A DNA stretch of 64,000 bases from Salvelinus alpinus (Eukaryota; Chordata; Actinopteri; Salmoniformes; Salmonidae). Shown one piece after another: positions 12,434 through 22,839 of this stretch. Made by a program: the position numbers and the translations under genes. Position 1 is the first letter of the stretch, and every line of letters begins with the position of its first letter. Below the pieces are notes generated by a model that saw only the letters and a list, made by a program, of their open reading frames with translations, was not told where the DNA came from and ran no database searches. The stretch is from NCBI RefSeq assembly GCF_045679555.1, contig NC_092087.1, forward strand, positions 79,725,305 to 79,789,304. The letters are read 5' to 3'.

Positions 12434-14105
12434 CTAGCTGTCCATGGTCCTGAAATCAAATGGAGAGAGTGAGTGTGAGAAAGAGAGCGACAAAGGAAGA
12501 GAGAGCGAGAGACAGGAAGAGAGAGAGAGAGAGAGAGAGATTAGGATGTAGTCTATTTGAAAATATATGTATACAAAGTAAACAGGCGATAAATAATTAA
12601 TCTTAATAAATGACTCAGTGATAGAATGAATATGAGTGTATGAACAACACTTCCCTTCAAGACAAGTTGACTCACATGGCCATCCTGGAAGCAAACGCAT
12701 GCACTGCTTGTTGGAGGTTGATTTTGTAAGACAATTCATGATCAATTGATATGGTGGCGAGTCCATTGAGTCGCTTGATTCATAGTAGAGTTCAGGTAGT
12801 TTGTGCTTGGAGAATGTGCGCTCTCCCCTTGCCACTGTCACGGGGAGTGTGAAGAACTCTCAGGGCAACATAGGCATTGAGATACAAGGAGGCCATTTGG
12901 TGTCTGGATATATACTCCAATGCGTCGAGTGGTTTTGCCTCACTGACCAGTCTCCTGTTCAAGACTTTGAGCTCATTACACAGCTCTTTTGTGTCGATGT
13001 CCCTGGAATCCCCGTACGTAAGGGCCCTCTCGAGTGTTGCGGAGTCCCTGGTAAGCACTACAGTGTCCATGTCCTTGACGGTGGGGTGTTGTACAGGATG
13101 CTGAAAACACTGCTGTGCTATTCGAGCTGCGTAAAGCCCTCGTTGACGGACTGAATAGCAGAATCAAGAAACTGATTAAAGAAATGTACTTCGAATTTCT
13201 GCTGAGGGTCAGTCACAGGCTCATCCTCTCCCTCGTAGCCAAACAGACTCCTCTTCTTCCTGGGACGGCCAATGGGCTGCTCTCGGAAACAGGGCACAAT
13301 ACACATCTCCTCTGCCATCTCATTTGCGCTTGCTAATGCGCTAGCGAAAGCTGCATCGGAGTGGTAGTCTTGGAGGAATACCCTGGTTGAGATCAGTTGA
13401 GCCACTGCTTGTGAAAGGTTCAAACTCACCACCTGCAAACTCTTTCTGAGGGGAGTCCATCTTTCACGTGCTCGTTCAGCACGTCACAGCTGTGTGTAGC
13501 TCCAGATAAAAATGTCTAAATCTCTTGGATGGTGTTAAAAAACTCAGCTGCCTACAAGCAACACGATAATGCATCAGAGAGAACCAGATTCAGTGAGTGC
13601 GTGCTCCATGGCACAAAAAAATGCCCTTGTATTGATATTATGCACTCTCTTTTGAACTCCGCTGTGCCTCCCCCGCATATTTGCCCCGTTGTCATACCCC
13701 TGCACTCTCATGTTCATGATGGCGATGCCATGTTTCTGTAGTTTTGAGATGAGCAACTCTGTCATGCCCACCCCGTTGCGTCAAGTAGTTCACTAAACTC
13801 CAGGAAGTGCTCTCTCGTGCGCACTGACCCATCATCCTCGGTTGAAACAAAATGCACCACTGTAGTCATCTGATCTGTTTTGCTCTTGTCTGGTGTGCAG
13901 ACCAAAATTATAGAAACATATCTGGCTGCTTTTAGCTCACTGTCTGCTGGAACTCTTCTGCCAGCATCTCAATGATTTCGTTCTGGATTCTTTTACCAAG
14001 GTAGTTCACACGTGTGTCTTTGGGCTGTACTCTCCTTACATGCTTCTTCATGATTCCATCAAAGATACCCAGCATTTCCACAAACTTCAAAATGTTCCCA
14101 TTATT
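12434..14105 (-). pseudogene. hAT (ZMYM1-like / DUF4371) transposase, decayed
   Basis: Minus-strand pieces lie in order from 14,105 down to 12,434. They include a lysine-rich segment around 14,040 (MKKHVRRVQPKDTRVNYLGK), VQGYDNGANMRGRHSGVQKR at about 13,650, IGRPRKKRSLFGYEGEDEP at about 13,250, and MTVARGERTFSKHKLPE at about 12,800. The last is the hATC dimerisation motif, usually (T/S)VAQAERSFSKLK. Order and spacing follow the ZMYM1-like group of domesticated and mobile hAT proteins. Several frame changes and stops separate the pieces, so no working transposase is encoded. It is probably a transposon remnant, not a host ZMYM gene, because no introns or intact zinc fingers are seen. Confidence 0.75.
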
Positions 14106-15054
14106 TGGCCTAATTAAACATTAACTCACATCTGTCATCACTATTATGTTGATTCATTCCAGTTACTCACTTTGGATTGAAAACGTATAGGCAGCCGGGC
14201 CAGCCCCAGTTTGAATGTAAACCAAATTTAATAACATTTTCTCCTGACACACAAATGGACTATAAATACATAACGTTACCAAATTGTTTACCCTGACCAG
14301 ATGGACATGGTGCATAGGCTGTACGCAGCTGCTATTATTAGCCTACATGATCAGACTGAAAAATCATCTCATTTTCATCCCAGATCTCTTTTTAGGAGTA
14401 GCCTAGGCTGCTGCAACATTTATATAATGAGTTTTTAGTTGTCTGTCCGGAGTGATTATGTGTTAACATCTTTACTAAATAAATAAGGAAAGTCCACTTG
14501 AGCTGGCATTAAAAATGTGCTGGGTCACTCTAATTGAAATGCATTCCAAGTGACTACCTCATGAAGCTGGTTGAGAGAATGCCAAGAGTGTGCAAAGCTG
14601 TCATCAAGGCAAAGGGTGGCTACTTTGAAGAAAGCCAAACATATTTTGATTTGTTTAACACTTGTTTTGGTTACTACTTAATTCCATATATTACTCACCA
14701 TCTGGATTCCGACAAAGTATGTGGCAAAATGTGATACATAAAGGGTTAAATGTGCCACCACCTAGATATTGGAGAGACTACAAAACTTTGCCATTTATAA
14801 AAAGGTATTATTCAAGGTGTTTCTGTGGGCTATAGTAGCAAAGGCAGAATTCTATATTTTAGCAAAACATTGTGATAAAATGTTGATACATGAAGTGTCC
14901 AAAAAATTCATACATCTAATTGATCATGGTATGAACGTTTAAAACAATTCCATATCTTAGCTTAGTACTCTCCCTAAGGCTCAGACTGATGTTGAAGAAT
15001 AAGTCTGGATTTTCAACAACGTGTACATTGCATGCCTACATAACTACATCTAAA
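14106..15054. other. spacer with a short Tc1 fragment
   Basis: Most of this is AT-rich sequence without a gene. About 14,525-14,693 is a plus-strand Tc1 3' piece (reads LMKLVERMPRVCKAVIKAKG). It breaks at CCATATATT followed by ACTCACCATCTGGATTC, the same junction seen at 36,710-36,730 and 54,084-54,105. Confidence 0.55.
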
Positions 15055-16147
15055 GTGCACTACATGACCAAAGTTATGGACATCAGCTTGTTGAACATCT
15101 CATTTCAAAATCATGGGCATTAATATGGAGTTTGCTCCCCCCAATTGCAGCTATAAAAGCCTTCACTCTTCTGGGAAGGCGTTCCACTAGTTGTTTGAAC
15201 ATCTGTGGGGACTTGCTTTCTTTCAGCCACAACAGTATGAGGTCAGAAACTGATGTTGGTTGATTAGGCCTGGCTCGCAGTTGGCATTCCAATTCATGCC
15301 AAAGAAAGGTGTTCGATAGGGTTGAGTTCAAGGCTCTTTCCAGGCCTGTCAAATTCTTCCACACCAATAGCAAAGCGTTTCTGTATGGACCTTGCACTGT
15401 GCACTCATACAGAAACAGGAAAGATCCTTCCCCCAAACTGTTATAACAACTTGGAAGCACAGAATTGTCTAGAATGTTATTGTATGCTGTAGCGTTAAGA
15501 CTTCCCTTCACTGGAAATAAGGGGCCAGCCCAAACCATCATAAACAGCCCCAGACAATTATTACACCAACAAACTTAAGTTGGCACAATGCTGTCAGGCA
15601 GGTAGCTTTCTCCTGGCATTAGTGAAACCCAGATTTCTCCTGCCAGATAGTGTGATTAGTCTCTCCAGACAAGGCATTTCCATTGCGCTTTAGTCCAATG
15701 TCACCGAGCTTTACACCACACCCACAGACAAGTGGAATTGCACATATCGATTGTAGGCTTGTGTGCAGCTGTTCATCGAAACACAATTCATGAAGCACCT
15801 GAACAGTTCTGGTGCTAACAGTGCATCCAGAGGCAGTTTGGAACGCTAAGTGTTGCAACCGAGGACAGATGACAACACGCTACAGCCCTGTTGTGTGATT
15901 GTGTGGCCTGTCACATTAAGACTTACTTGACCGGGGATGCTTTAGCAGGGTGGAAATATAACAAACTGACTTGGAAACGTGTCATCCTATGACTGTGCCA
16001 CATTGAAAGTGAGAGCTCATCAAGGCCCTTCTACTGCCAATGTTTGAATATGGAGATTGCACGGCTGTGTGCTCGATTTTATACGCGTCAGCAATGGGTG
16101 GCCGAAAAGCCAAATCCAGTAATTTGAAGGGGTGTCAACATACAAAA
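15055..16147 (-). mobile_element. Tc1-like transposon, degraded but near full length
   Basis: The left end CACTACATGACCAAAGTTAT and right end GTCAACATACAAAAGTA are the decayed inverted ends of a common salmonid Tc1 family. The minus strand 15083-15541 reads parts of the transposase (MMVWAGPLFPVKGSLNATAY, LVERLPRRVKAFIAA) with several frame breaks. The related flank at 26,068-26,110 (GCCTACCTATAACTACATCTAAAGTATGAACAT region) joins the sequences on either side directly, so it is the empty site with a single TA. Confidence 0.8.
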
Positions 16148-16374
16148 GTATGAACATGAGGAAGGTCAGACATTTCACCACTTGACAACACTAATGTAGA
16201 GCCAATCTTGGAATTTGAACAACCAGTAGCAAAGGTAAAAACCAGCTATTTGAAGACTGAACCACATTCTTTTACTGCCAACTGTACTGGTAACCCACAC
16301 CATCTGTTTGAAATCAGCAAGCACAAGAGTACCCTCAGTACTGCAAAGACACTAGATATTGGAAAGTAAAATTG
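16148..16374. other. 3' flank of gene A
   Basis: This aligns with 33,185-33,385 and 50,620-50,835 (shared text GTAGAGCCAATCTTGG), the downstream flanks of genes B and D. No coding was seen. Confidence 0.6.
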
Positions 16375-16380
16375 TTTATT
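16375..16380 (-). promoter_or_regulatory. poly(A) signal of gene A
   Basis: Minus-strand AATAAA lies about 65 bases into a proposed final non-coding exon that starts at 16,445 after a TTTCTTTCAG acceptor. Genes B and D have AATAAA at the matching place. Confidence 0.6.
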
Positions 16381-16649
16381 GATTCAATCGTGCAAGAGTA
16401 GCAAGAACAAGAACTTCCTGGTCAGAACAAAAGCATGACTGAAACCTGAAAGAAATTAGAACAGTGTCAGCAACAGAATCTTATGTCATCAATTTGACAA
16501 TTTAAAAAAAGTCTCACCATCAGCTGCTGAAGGATGAATCCACCATTAGATTTTCCTGTTGGCAGATACATGGTTAGTACAAAGGATTTCAAATTCAGAG
16601 AGCAAAGTTAAAACCAGATTAAAGTTATGTTACCTTGTAGGATCCTTCA

Positions 16650-18434
16650 CTAGTGGTGGGTATGTGCTTGGTTCAGATATGCCAACGGGAGCATTTCCAC
16701 AGGCATAGCTTCTCTAGGAGTGTAGCGGGTTTGGGAGAAGACAGTTCTGCCATTCTTGTAGTGTGATTTGGAACCGATTTGGAACTGAGAACTACTAGAG
16801 GCACCACCTTCAGTGCTTTCGTAGTGCTTCTGCTGAGACATTGGGACCAGTTGCTGCTGGGGCATTCTGGCTACATGCCATAATTGCTGAGGAATGTGGT
16901 TCGGTTGCTGCTGGGGCATTTGAGCTGGATACCTCACTTGCTGGGCTTCGATGGCCAGGCCCTTCTGCTGCTGGGGTTCGATGGCCAGGCCCTTCTGCTG
17001 CTGGGGTTCGATGGCCAGGCCCTTCTGCTGCTGGGGTTCGACGGCCAGCTCCTGCTGCTGCTGGGGTTCGACGGCCAGCTCCTGCTGCTGCTGGGGTTCG
17101 ATGGCCAGCTCCTGCTGCTGCTGGGGTTCGACGGCCAGCTCCTGCTGCTGCTGGGGAAATTTAACTGGATGCCACATGAGAAGAGGCATCTGTGGCATGG
17201 CAGCCAGATGATTTTGCTGCTGGAGCATTTTAGCTCGATACCATACTTGCTGGGGTATAGACGTCAGTTCCTTCTGAGGTTCAGTGGGGGGTTGCGTCTG
17301 CTGCAGGGGCATTTGAGCTGGATGCCACACTTGCTGGGGCACGGCGGTCGGTTGCTTCTGCTGCAGGGGCATTTCAGCTGCATGCCACACTTGCTGGGGC
17401 ACGGCGGTCGGTTGCTTCTGCTGCAGGGGCATTTCAGCTGGATGCCACACTTGCTGGGGCACGGCGGTCGGTTGCTTCTGCTGCACGGGAATTTGAGCTG
17501 GATGCCACACTTGCTGGGGCAAGGCGGTCGGTTGCTTCTGCTGCAGGGGCATTTCAGCTGGATGCCACACTTGCTGGGGCAAGGCGGTCGGTTGCTTCTG
17601 CTGCAGGGGCATTTCAGCTGGATGCCACACTTGCTGCGGCACGGTGGTCGGTTGCTTCTGCTGCAGGGGCATTTGAGCTGGATGCCACACTTGCTGGGGC
17701 ACGGCGGTCGGTTGCTTCTGCTGCACGGGCATTTGAGCTGGATGCCACACTTGCTGGGTTACGGCTGTCGGTTGCTTCTGCTGCAGGGGCATTTGAGCTG
17801 GATGCCACACTTGCTGGGGCACGGCGGTCGGTTGCTTCTGCTGCAGGGGCATTTGAGCTGGAAGCCACACTTGCTGGGGCACGGCGGTCGGTTGCTTCTG
17901 CTGCAGGGGCATTTGCGCTGGATGCCACACTTGCTGGTTCATGGCAGTCAGTTGCTTCTGAAGTTCAGTGGCTGGTTGATTCTGGGGCATTTGAGCTTGA
18001 TATCTTACTTGCTGAGGTTGCTGGGACATGGGGGTAAGTTCCTTCCGCAGGATGGAGGCCGGATGTTTCTGTTGCGCTTTCATTTGAGCTGTTGGAGACT
18101 TATAATTGCCATATCCTAGAGATTTAAGTGATCCTGCATAGAGCCATGCTGCATTAGAACCCAGTGCAGGAGACCAATCACCTAGGTAAAAAAAAAATAT
18201 ATTAAAAAAAATGCCAGCCTTTTAAGGTTATGGAACAACGTAGCTGTCATTTGAAATGAACTCACCTTCTGATGTAGAACACATTATCCCTCCAATTAGC
18301 AGGCAACAAAGCCAAGAAACGCTTAAGGAAAAATAATATATGTTATAAACATAACTACCTGAAGGACAAGGGATACAAACTAAATCAAGACTTCTCAAAA
18401 CATACCTGAATGCAATTCCAATCATCGCAGCCAT
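16650..18434 (-). CDS. gene A: secreted Pro/Gln-rich repeat protein (type 1)
   Basis: Three coding exons: 18406-18434 (29 nt), 18266-18321 (56 nt) and exon 3 from 18181 to the stop at 16650. Lengths sum to 539 codons. Exons 1-2 encode a signal peptide (MAAMIGIAF, then [14 protein letters not shown]) split by a phase-2 intron. After EGDWSPALGSNAAWLYAGSL comes a Gln/Pro-rich region: eleven 20-residue units (QKQPTAVPQQVWHPAQMPLQ), seven 10-residue units (PQQQQELAVE or PQQQKGLAIE) and a C-terminal segment with SHYKNGRTVFSQTRYTPREA. Compared with gene C, about 7 bases are missing after PREAMPV, so the last dozen residues are in a different frame and stop early (HTHH). Further exons at 16518-16555 and from 16445 appear non-coding. 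No Cys pairs, enzymes or membrane segments are seen after the signal. Family unknown; Gln/Lys-rich repeats resemble cross-linked structural proteins in style only. Confidence 0.75.
16947..17155 (-). repeat. 30-bp tandem array, 7 units, in gene A
   Basis: Seven 30-base units begin TTCGATGGCC or TTCGACGGCC on the plus strand at about 16,947 and every 30 bases after. They encode 10-residue units such as PQQQQELAVE. The two sub-types (CCCTT or TCCTG in the middle) are grouped three then four, with few other differences, which points to recent expansion. Confidence 0.9.
17281..17940 (-). repeat. 60-bp tandem array, 11 units, in gene A
   Basis: Eleven consecutive 60-base units share GCATTTGAGCTGGATGCCAC and GGTCGGTTGCTTCTGCTGC on the plus strand. 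Each encodes one 20-residue unit on the minus strand. Neighbouring units differ at one to four bases. The period is a multiple of three, so loss or gain of units keeps the frame. Confidence 0.95.
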
Positions 18435-18459
18435 TTTGCCCTCAAACCTCACCAGTATT

Positions 18460-20503
18460 CAGAACTAATGGTAGGCATACGTCCTACCAGAATATCCCTT
18501 TTACTATATTTGCCAGACTTTTGGTTGCTCCTTTTAAAGGAATCCCAGACCCTTCTAATGTCGTTGGTAATTAAGGACAGCTGTCAGCCACTGAACTACA
18601 TTACATTTCTATTTCCAAATTGACCCCTAAATCCTACACCCTGGACTAAACACTTCTGTTAATCAGAAAAGATTGAATAGGGATAAGCAATATGGCCACA
18701 ATTGCATCCAGCCTATCAGAAGGCAAGGTGAAGCAATTAACATATTGCTTAAACCTATCTGATCATTTCAAATGCCCATAAGTGACTAAGTGGTAGGTGT
18801 AGGGGCTAGGGGTTGATTTGGAATGCAGTAATTTACTCAGGTGTGGTTGATTCTCTAATTGAGTTCCTGACAGGTTTGACAGCCCTTACTCTAAAGCACA
18901 CTTCAAACTCATTACACGGAGGGCCGAGTGTCTGTGGGTTTTTTCTCCTTCCTTGTACTTGATTGCTGAATTAAGGCCACTAATTACTCCCCTCACCTAC
19001 AGTAGTTGTCTAGGTCTTAATTGAAAGGAAAAAACAAAAACCTACAGACACTAGGCCCTCCATGGAATGAGTTTGACACCCCTGCTCTAAAGTAGGAAAC
19101 ACATTTTGTCTTGGCACTTATTGATCGGTTTAAATTATTGCTTGTACAAAATTCACTTGGTTCATTTGAAGATTAGAGGCTATATGAGCAGTTAGGCACC
19201 ATTATTTTACACAGCCTTCTTTTCATTCAGCATAGCAACATTAGATGATTAACAGTTTCATTTGCACATAGCGCAACATCTTTGACAAATTCTGAATTCA
19301 GACAGATGCCAATTAAACACTCACATTATGCAAACACTGCACACACATAGGCTTTTGATGATCTGAGTCTTTAATTTTTCAGAGGCAAACATATAGTAGG
19401 GCTCGTTTGAGTGGCAGGGCTAAAGCAACTGACTGTAGACCAAAGTCAAGAAGTAAAGTCAGGAGAGGTGCATCTGCGACAACCGAAATTCGGATACTAA
19501 TGTTGTTTTCCAACAGCAAGGCTCAGATCACCATGGCAGTGTTGCCATTGTTTATAAAAGGTTTCCTTTATAATGTCAAAAAAACATGTCTCCAACACCC
19601 ACTCACAAACTGAAATAATTAGTGTGCACATTATACAATCAATAAATGAGAGAGAGCCTCAATCACATCATTCATTTATGCACTGTAGGCTACATATGCA
19701 TTTTAGCAAGTTGATTCCTGTTTCAGTCATGTCTTTGTTCGCGTGGGTCAAACAAAAACACTAATGATTGGTTGACAATGGAGCCCCCACATGACAGGTG
19801 ATGGCTATAGGATGAAGTTGGTGAAGAGCAATTGCAGAAACTTGGAGTTTCTGCAGATTTTTGTAAAGTTTATGCAGTCGACATATAGACTCAAGTCGGA
19901 AATGTTTCATCCCCACAAAGCAACACACTTTGAAAGGCGGTGACCAACAATTGTCACCGACTTGACAATAGTGATCAGCTCGAAGGTGCCCACTATCTCC
20001 ATAAAATGTCTCCCTCGTGTGGATGAAATAAAACACAAGACAACTACCCATCTCATCATCCTCTGACCGTCTACCCTCCTTTATGGAAGCATTTTTTTCC
20101 AATGTTGTCTCAGCTTTGATTGCAGTACACATCCACAAACACATAAACTCGAATGCAACTGTTTAGATAGCTATGCATATATCTCCAGCCCCCTTAAATC
20201 TGCCAAATAGTGTTTTCCCTATTCCGACTGATGGTTCCGCTTTGCATTCCATCTCTGATAATTATACTTGATTTCAAGTCTGTGCCTTGAAAATTCCAAT
20301 CTCCTTTTCTTCTCCTGTTTCTTTCAGCACAGCAGGCAGACATTCTGTTCTTTTATATTCACCCCAAGTGCTCCAATCCTTCTTTACTTTATTGTACGGC
20401 CCTTAATGTCTAGAAATCTGCACTAACTCCCCTCTTCCACTGCTGTAGGCTGGCCTACTGTAACTGGAACGCAAATGAATGTCACTTAAATCAGACCTGG
20501 GTT
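18460..20503. other. upstream flank of gene A (duplicated)
   Basis: This aligns with 41,300-43,333 at a few percent divergence, with several short indels. It contains a hAT-type miniature element (18,897-19,084) and two unconvincing frames: plus 19,407-19,613 and minus 19,761-20,144. Each also occurs in the paralogous unit, with mostly amino-acid-changing differences. No gene is supported. Confidence 0.6.
18897..19084. mobile_element. hAT-type miniature foldback element
   Basis: The two arms are inverted copies: left CAAACTCATTACACGGAGGG, right arm reverse complement CAAACTCATTCCATGGAGGG. The right terminus reads GACACCCCTG. An 8-base direct repeat CTCTAAAG flanks it (18889-18896 and 19085-19092), the hAT signature. 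The same insert with the same target is at 41,712-41,902, so it predates the unit duplication. Confidence 0.85.
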
Positions 20504-21159
20504 CAAATACTATTTAAAATATTTAAATTCATTTCACATACATTCAAAGGAAGTATTATTTTATTTGAAAAGATAAGTAGTTAAATAATATGTATTTGGA
20601 AATACACTTGGAAAGTGTTTGAAAAACTCAAATCACACACTAATTTACACTCCAATGTATTAAATAAGTATTTGAAAATACTGTCAAATAATACAATTTG
20701 TATTATAACCCAGATACTGAAATAGACATGTTTTTGAACACAGGTCTGCACTTAAATGTAGCATTTGCATGAAAATACACAAAGATGTATTGTAATATAC
20801 TGCATCATATTCTATTGTATTTGTTGTTTCTTTGTGATTGCATTTGAAATCCTCAACTGTTATTTTTTCTGAAGACAGATTCCAATTCTTCTTTCTCTGT
20901 TAGACCCTCCAGGCCCTATTAGTCTACTGAGGTCAGTCAGTTGTGATTGTAACCATCACATCCAAATTCTCAGTGGTGAGTAGCCACTGAACTGTTGTCA
21001 ACTCGCAGATGGCAGACTTGCCCTCACACAAACACACACCATGCCCACCAGAGCACACACATAGCCTACATAAGATTCAGGCAGAAATCAATACTGACTC
21101 CAAAACAGACACAATTATTATCACAAAGCTAATTATTTACATTCATTTATTTGTTTATT

Positions 21160-22142
21160 TTACAACTCAGTTTTAGGATAAGGTACTACTGCCTGCTTCA
21201 CCTCCTAAAATTAAGGAAAAAGTATTTGGGAAGCAATGTAGATAGATTATATAGAGGAAACTCAGTATAATTTACTGCCTCTTTCTATATATTATCAAAG
21301 CCACTGAAATGTATACTGCTCCATAGACATGGGTTCAAAATGAATTTGTTTCTTTCAAATACTTTTTTAGCTGCTCTCATCTGTCACTCCAGGCAGGCTC
21401 AATCAACCCTCAAAGGCATTTGAAAGAAAACCAATACTATTTGAACTCAGGTTTGTTTTCACCTCAGACATTGAGATCGCCTCTTATGAGTGAGTGGAGA
21501 TCTCTCCCTCGGGCATGAGCCATTTCATGTCTGACACGCCGTCCTAAATGCCCACCCGGGGAAGGTCACGTGACATCAGGCCGAAGCAGCACAGAGATTT
21601 TTCATTGGACTTCACCCTGTTTACCAGCACAAACAGGAACTGTGACAAATAAATCATAGTTATGTTCAGTAGGGCACAGCGTAGCAAAACGTTCTGCAAC
21701 CAAAACTAAAACCAGTGGTTTTATTGGACGAGTAGTTCAATATATATATGAATTTTGTTGATGGGCAGTTCCTTATCTCCTGCATTTGGTAAGGGTTTTC
21801 ACAGTTCACAGAGCAGTTCAAAACATCTGACTCCAATTAATCAATTTACAAATTCAATTCAAGCTGCAATTAAAGAGTTGATTCAAAATAACTTGTTCCA
21901 AATAGTGGATTAGGGACATTATCTTAAGATCTGAATCAAATAGCCAATAAAATAGAGGTTTTGGTGAGTTGCTCTTTTCAGGTCCAGTAGATGCTTGCCT
22001 GCTTTCACCTTTTCAACAAACTCTGGGACCAGAGCTCCTGACCTAGCCGGTCCTTGAGCACTTCATAGTCACCACTCCCCCTGTTGATGAAGAGCAGGAT
22101 GTGCCCCTTCACCTCTGACTGGTACAGACCCACTGCTGTCTG
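21160..22142 (-). pseudogene. erp27 pseudogene, copy 1
   Basis: Exons matching erp27 exons for b', the tail and KTEL are all present in order. The last exon still ends YPKTEL with a stop at 21160. The long b' exon has a stop soon after SRDLPRVGI and lacks the AFCQ-type end. The exon encoding TAVGLYQSEVKGHILLFINR has an insertion that shifts frame after KDRLG. The two b-domain exons are missing: the sequence jumps from the intron region near 22,315 to a piece like 3,400-3,440. It keeps RVG after DLP, which the main copy lacks. Confidence 0.85.
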
Positions 22143-22411
22143 TGTGAGAGAGAAAGAGAAAAATAAAAAGAGAGAGAGCGAGTGACGAAGAGAAAGACAG
22201 AGGTGTGGGAAATTGATATCAAAATAGGCATGTGACAGTACATTAACTGTCTGTAGATATAGTCTGGTTATATGACTGAACATGAAAGGCTAATAATACA
22301 AAGATGTGATGCCAAGGTGTAGTTTTAACAAGTAACAAGTTGTAGTTTTAACAAGTGTAAATTTGCTGTCCAGGTATTTGTAATGCGAGTCAAGCAGGTG
22401 ATTTCTGATGG

Positions 22412-22707
22412 AAATTTTGGACGGTTGCTTCTGCCGAGTCATTGTGGACGGTTGCTTCTGCTGAAGAGGCATGCGAGCCCGCTCCTTTTGTTGCTGGGAC
22501 ATAGGAGCAGGTTCCTTTTAATGAAGTGTGGAGAATATATCTATAATTTAACAAAGACAAAAAACAAAGACAAAAAGTTCAAAATAGTAAAATTCCAGAA
22601 TTTGAAGTCATTGGAACTATACAAATGCTGTTTTTTTTTACTTAATTAATTTGTGTATAACAAACAGCTTTAGGTATAGGATAACAGGTTGTCCCTCCAA
22701 TGAATAG
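22412..22707 (-). pseudogene. fragment of the repeat-protein family fused to the erp27 copy
   Basis: Directly after erp27-derived text (GTGATTTCTGATGGA) the minus strand reads family repeat (MSQQQKERARMPLQQKQPS). The exon-3 5' border follows, with its AG acceptor lost, then an intron like that of gene B and the start of exon 2 (22,665-22,707), which is cut short. No exon 1 follows. In the splice-derived frame it reads SHASSAEATVHNDSAEATV, the type-2 register. Confidence 0.75.
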
Positions 22708-22839
22708 ATCAATTGAAGGTCAGCATTCTCATAATATGCAGTTAGTGAATGATTTCAGCAACAGTACTTGGTTTAGAAAAATGTACATGTTCAAAGACGA
22801 TCTGTTGCGTGTAGAGAATATTTGAGTTAATTGACATAT

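Noticed and set aside
16884-18119. 411-codon plus-strand open frame antisense to gene A, and similar frames across genes B, C and D
   Set aside because: It follows from the repeat units, whose lengths are multiples of three and lack stops on the other strand. There is no signal peptide, splice pattern or conserved tail on that strand.
19407-19613. 68-codon plus frame rich in Arg/Lys, also at 42,238-42,444
   Set aside because: Short, no homologue recognised, and the few differences change amino acids.
19761-20144. 127-codon minus frame kept open in three units (also 42,592-42,975 and 61,888-62,283)
   Set aside because: Differences between copies mostly change amino acids, no splice or start context fits, and no family is recognisable. 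It is probably chance openness in duplicated flank.
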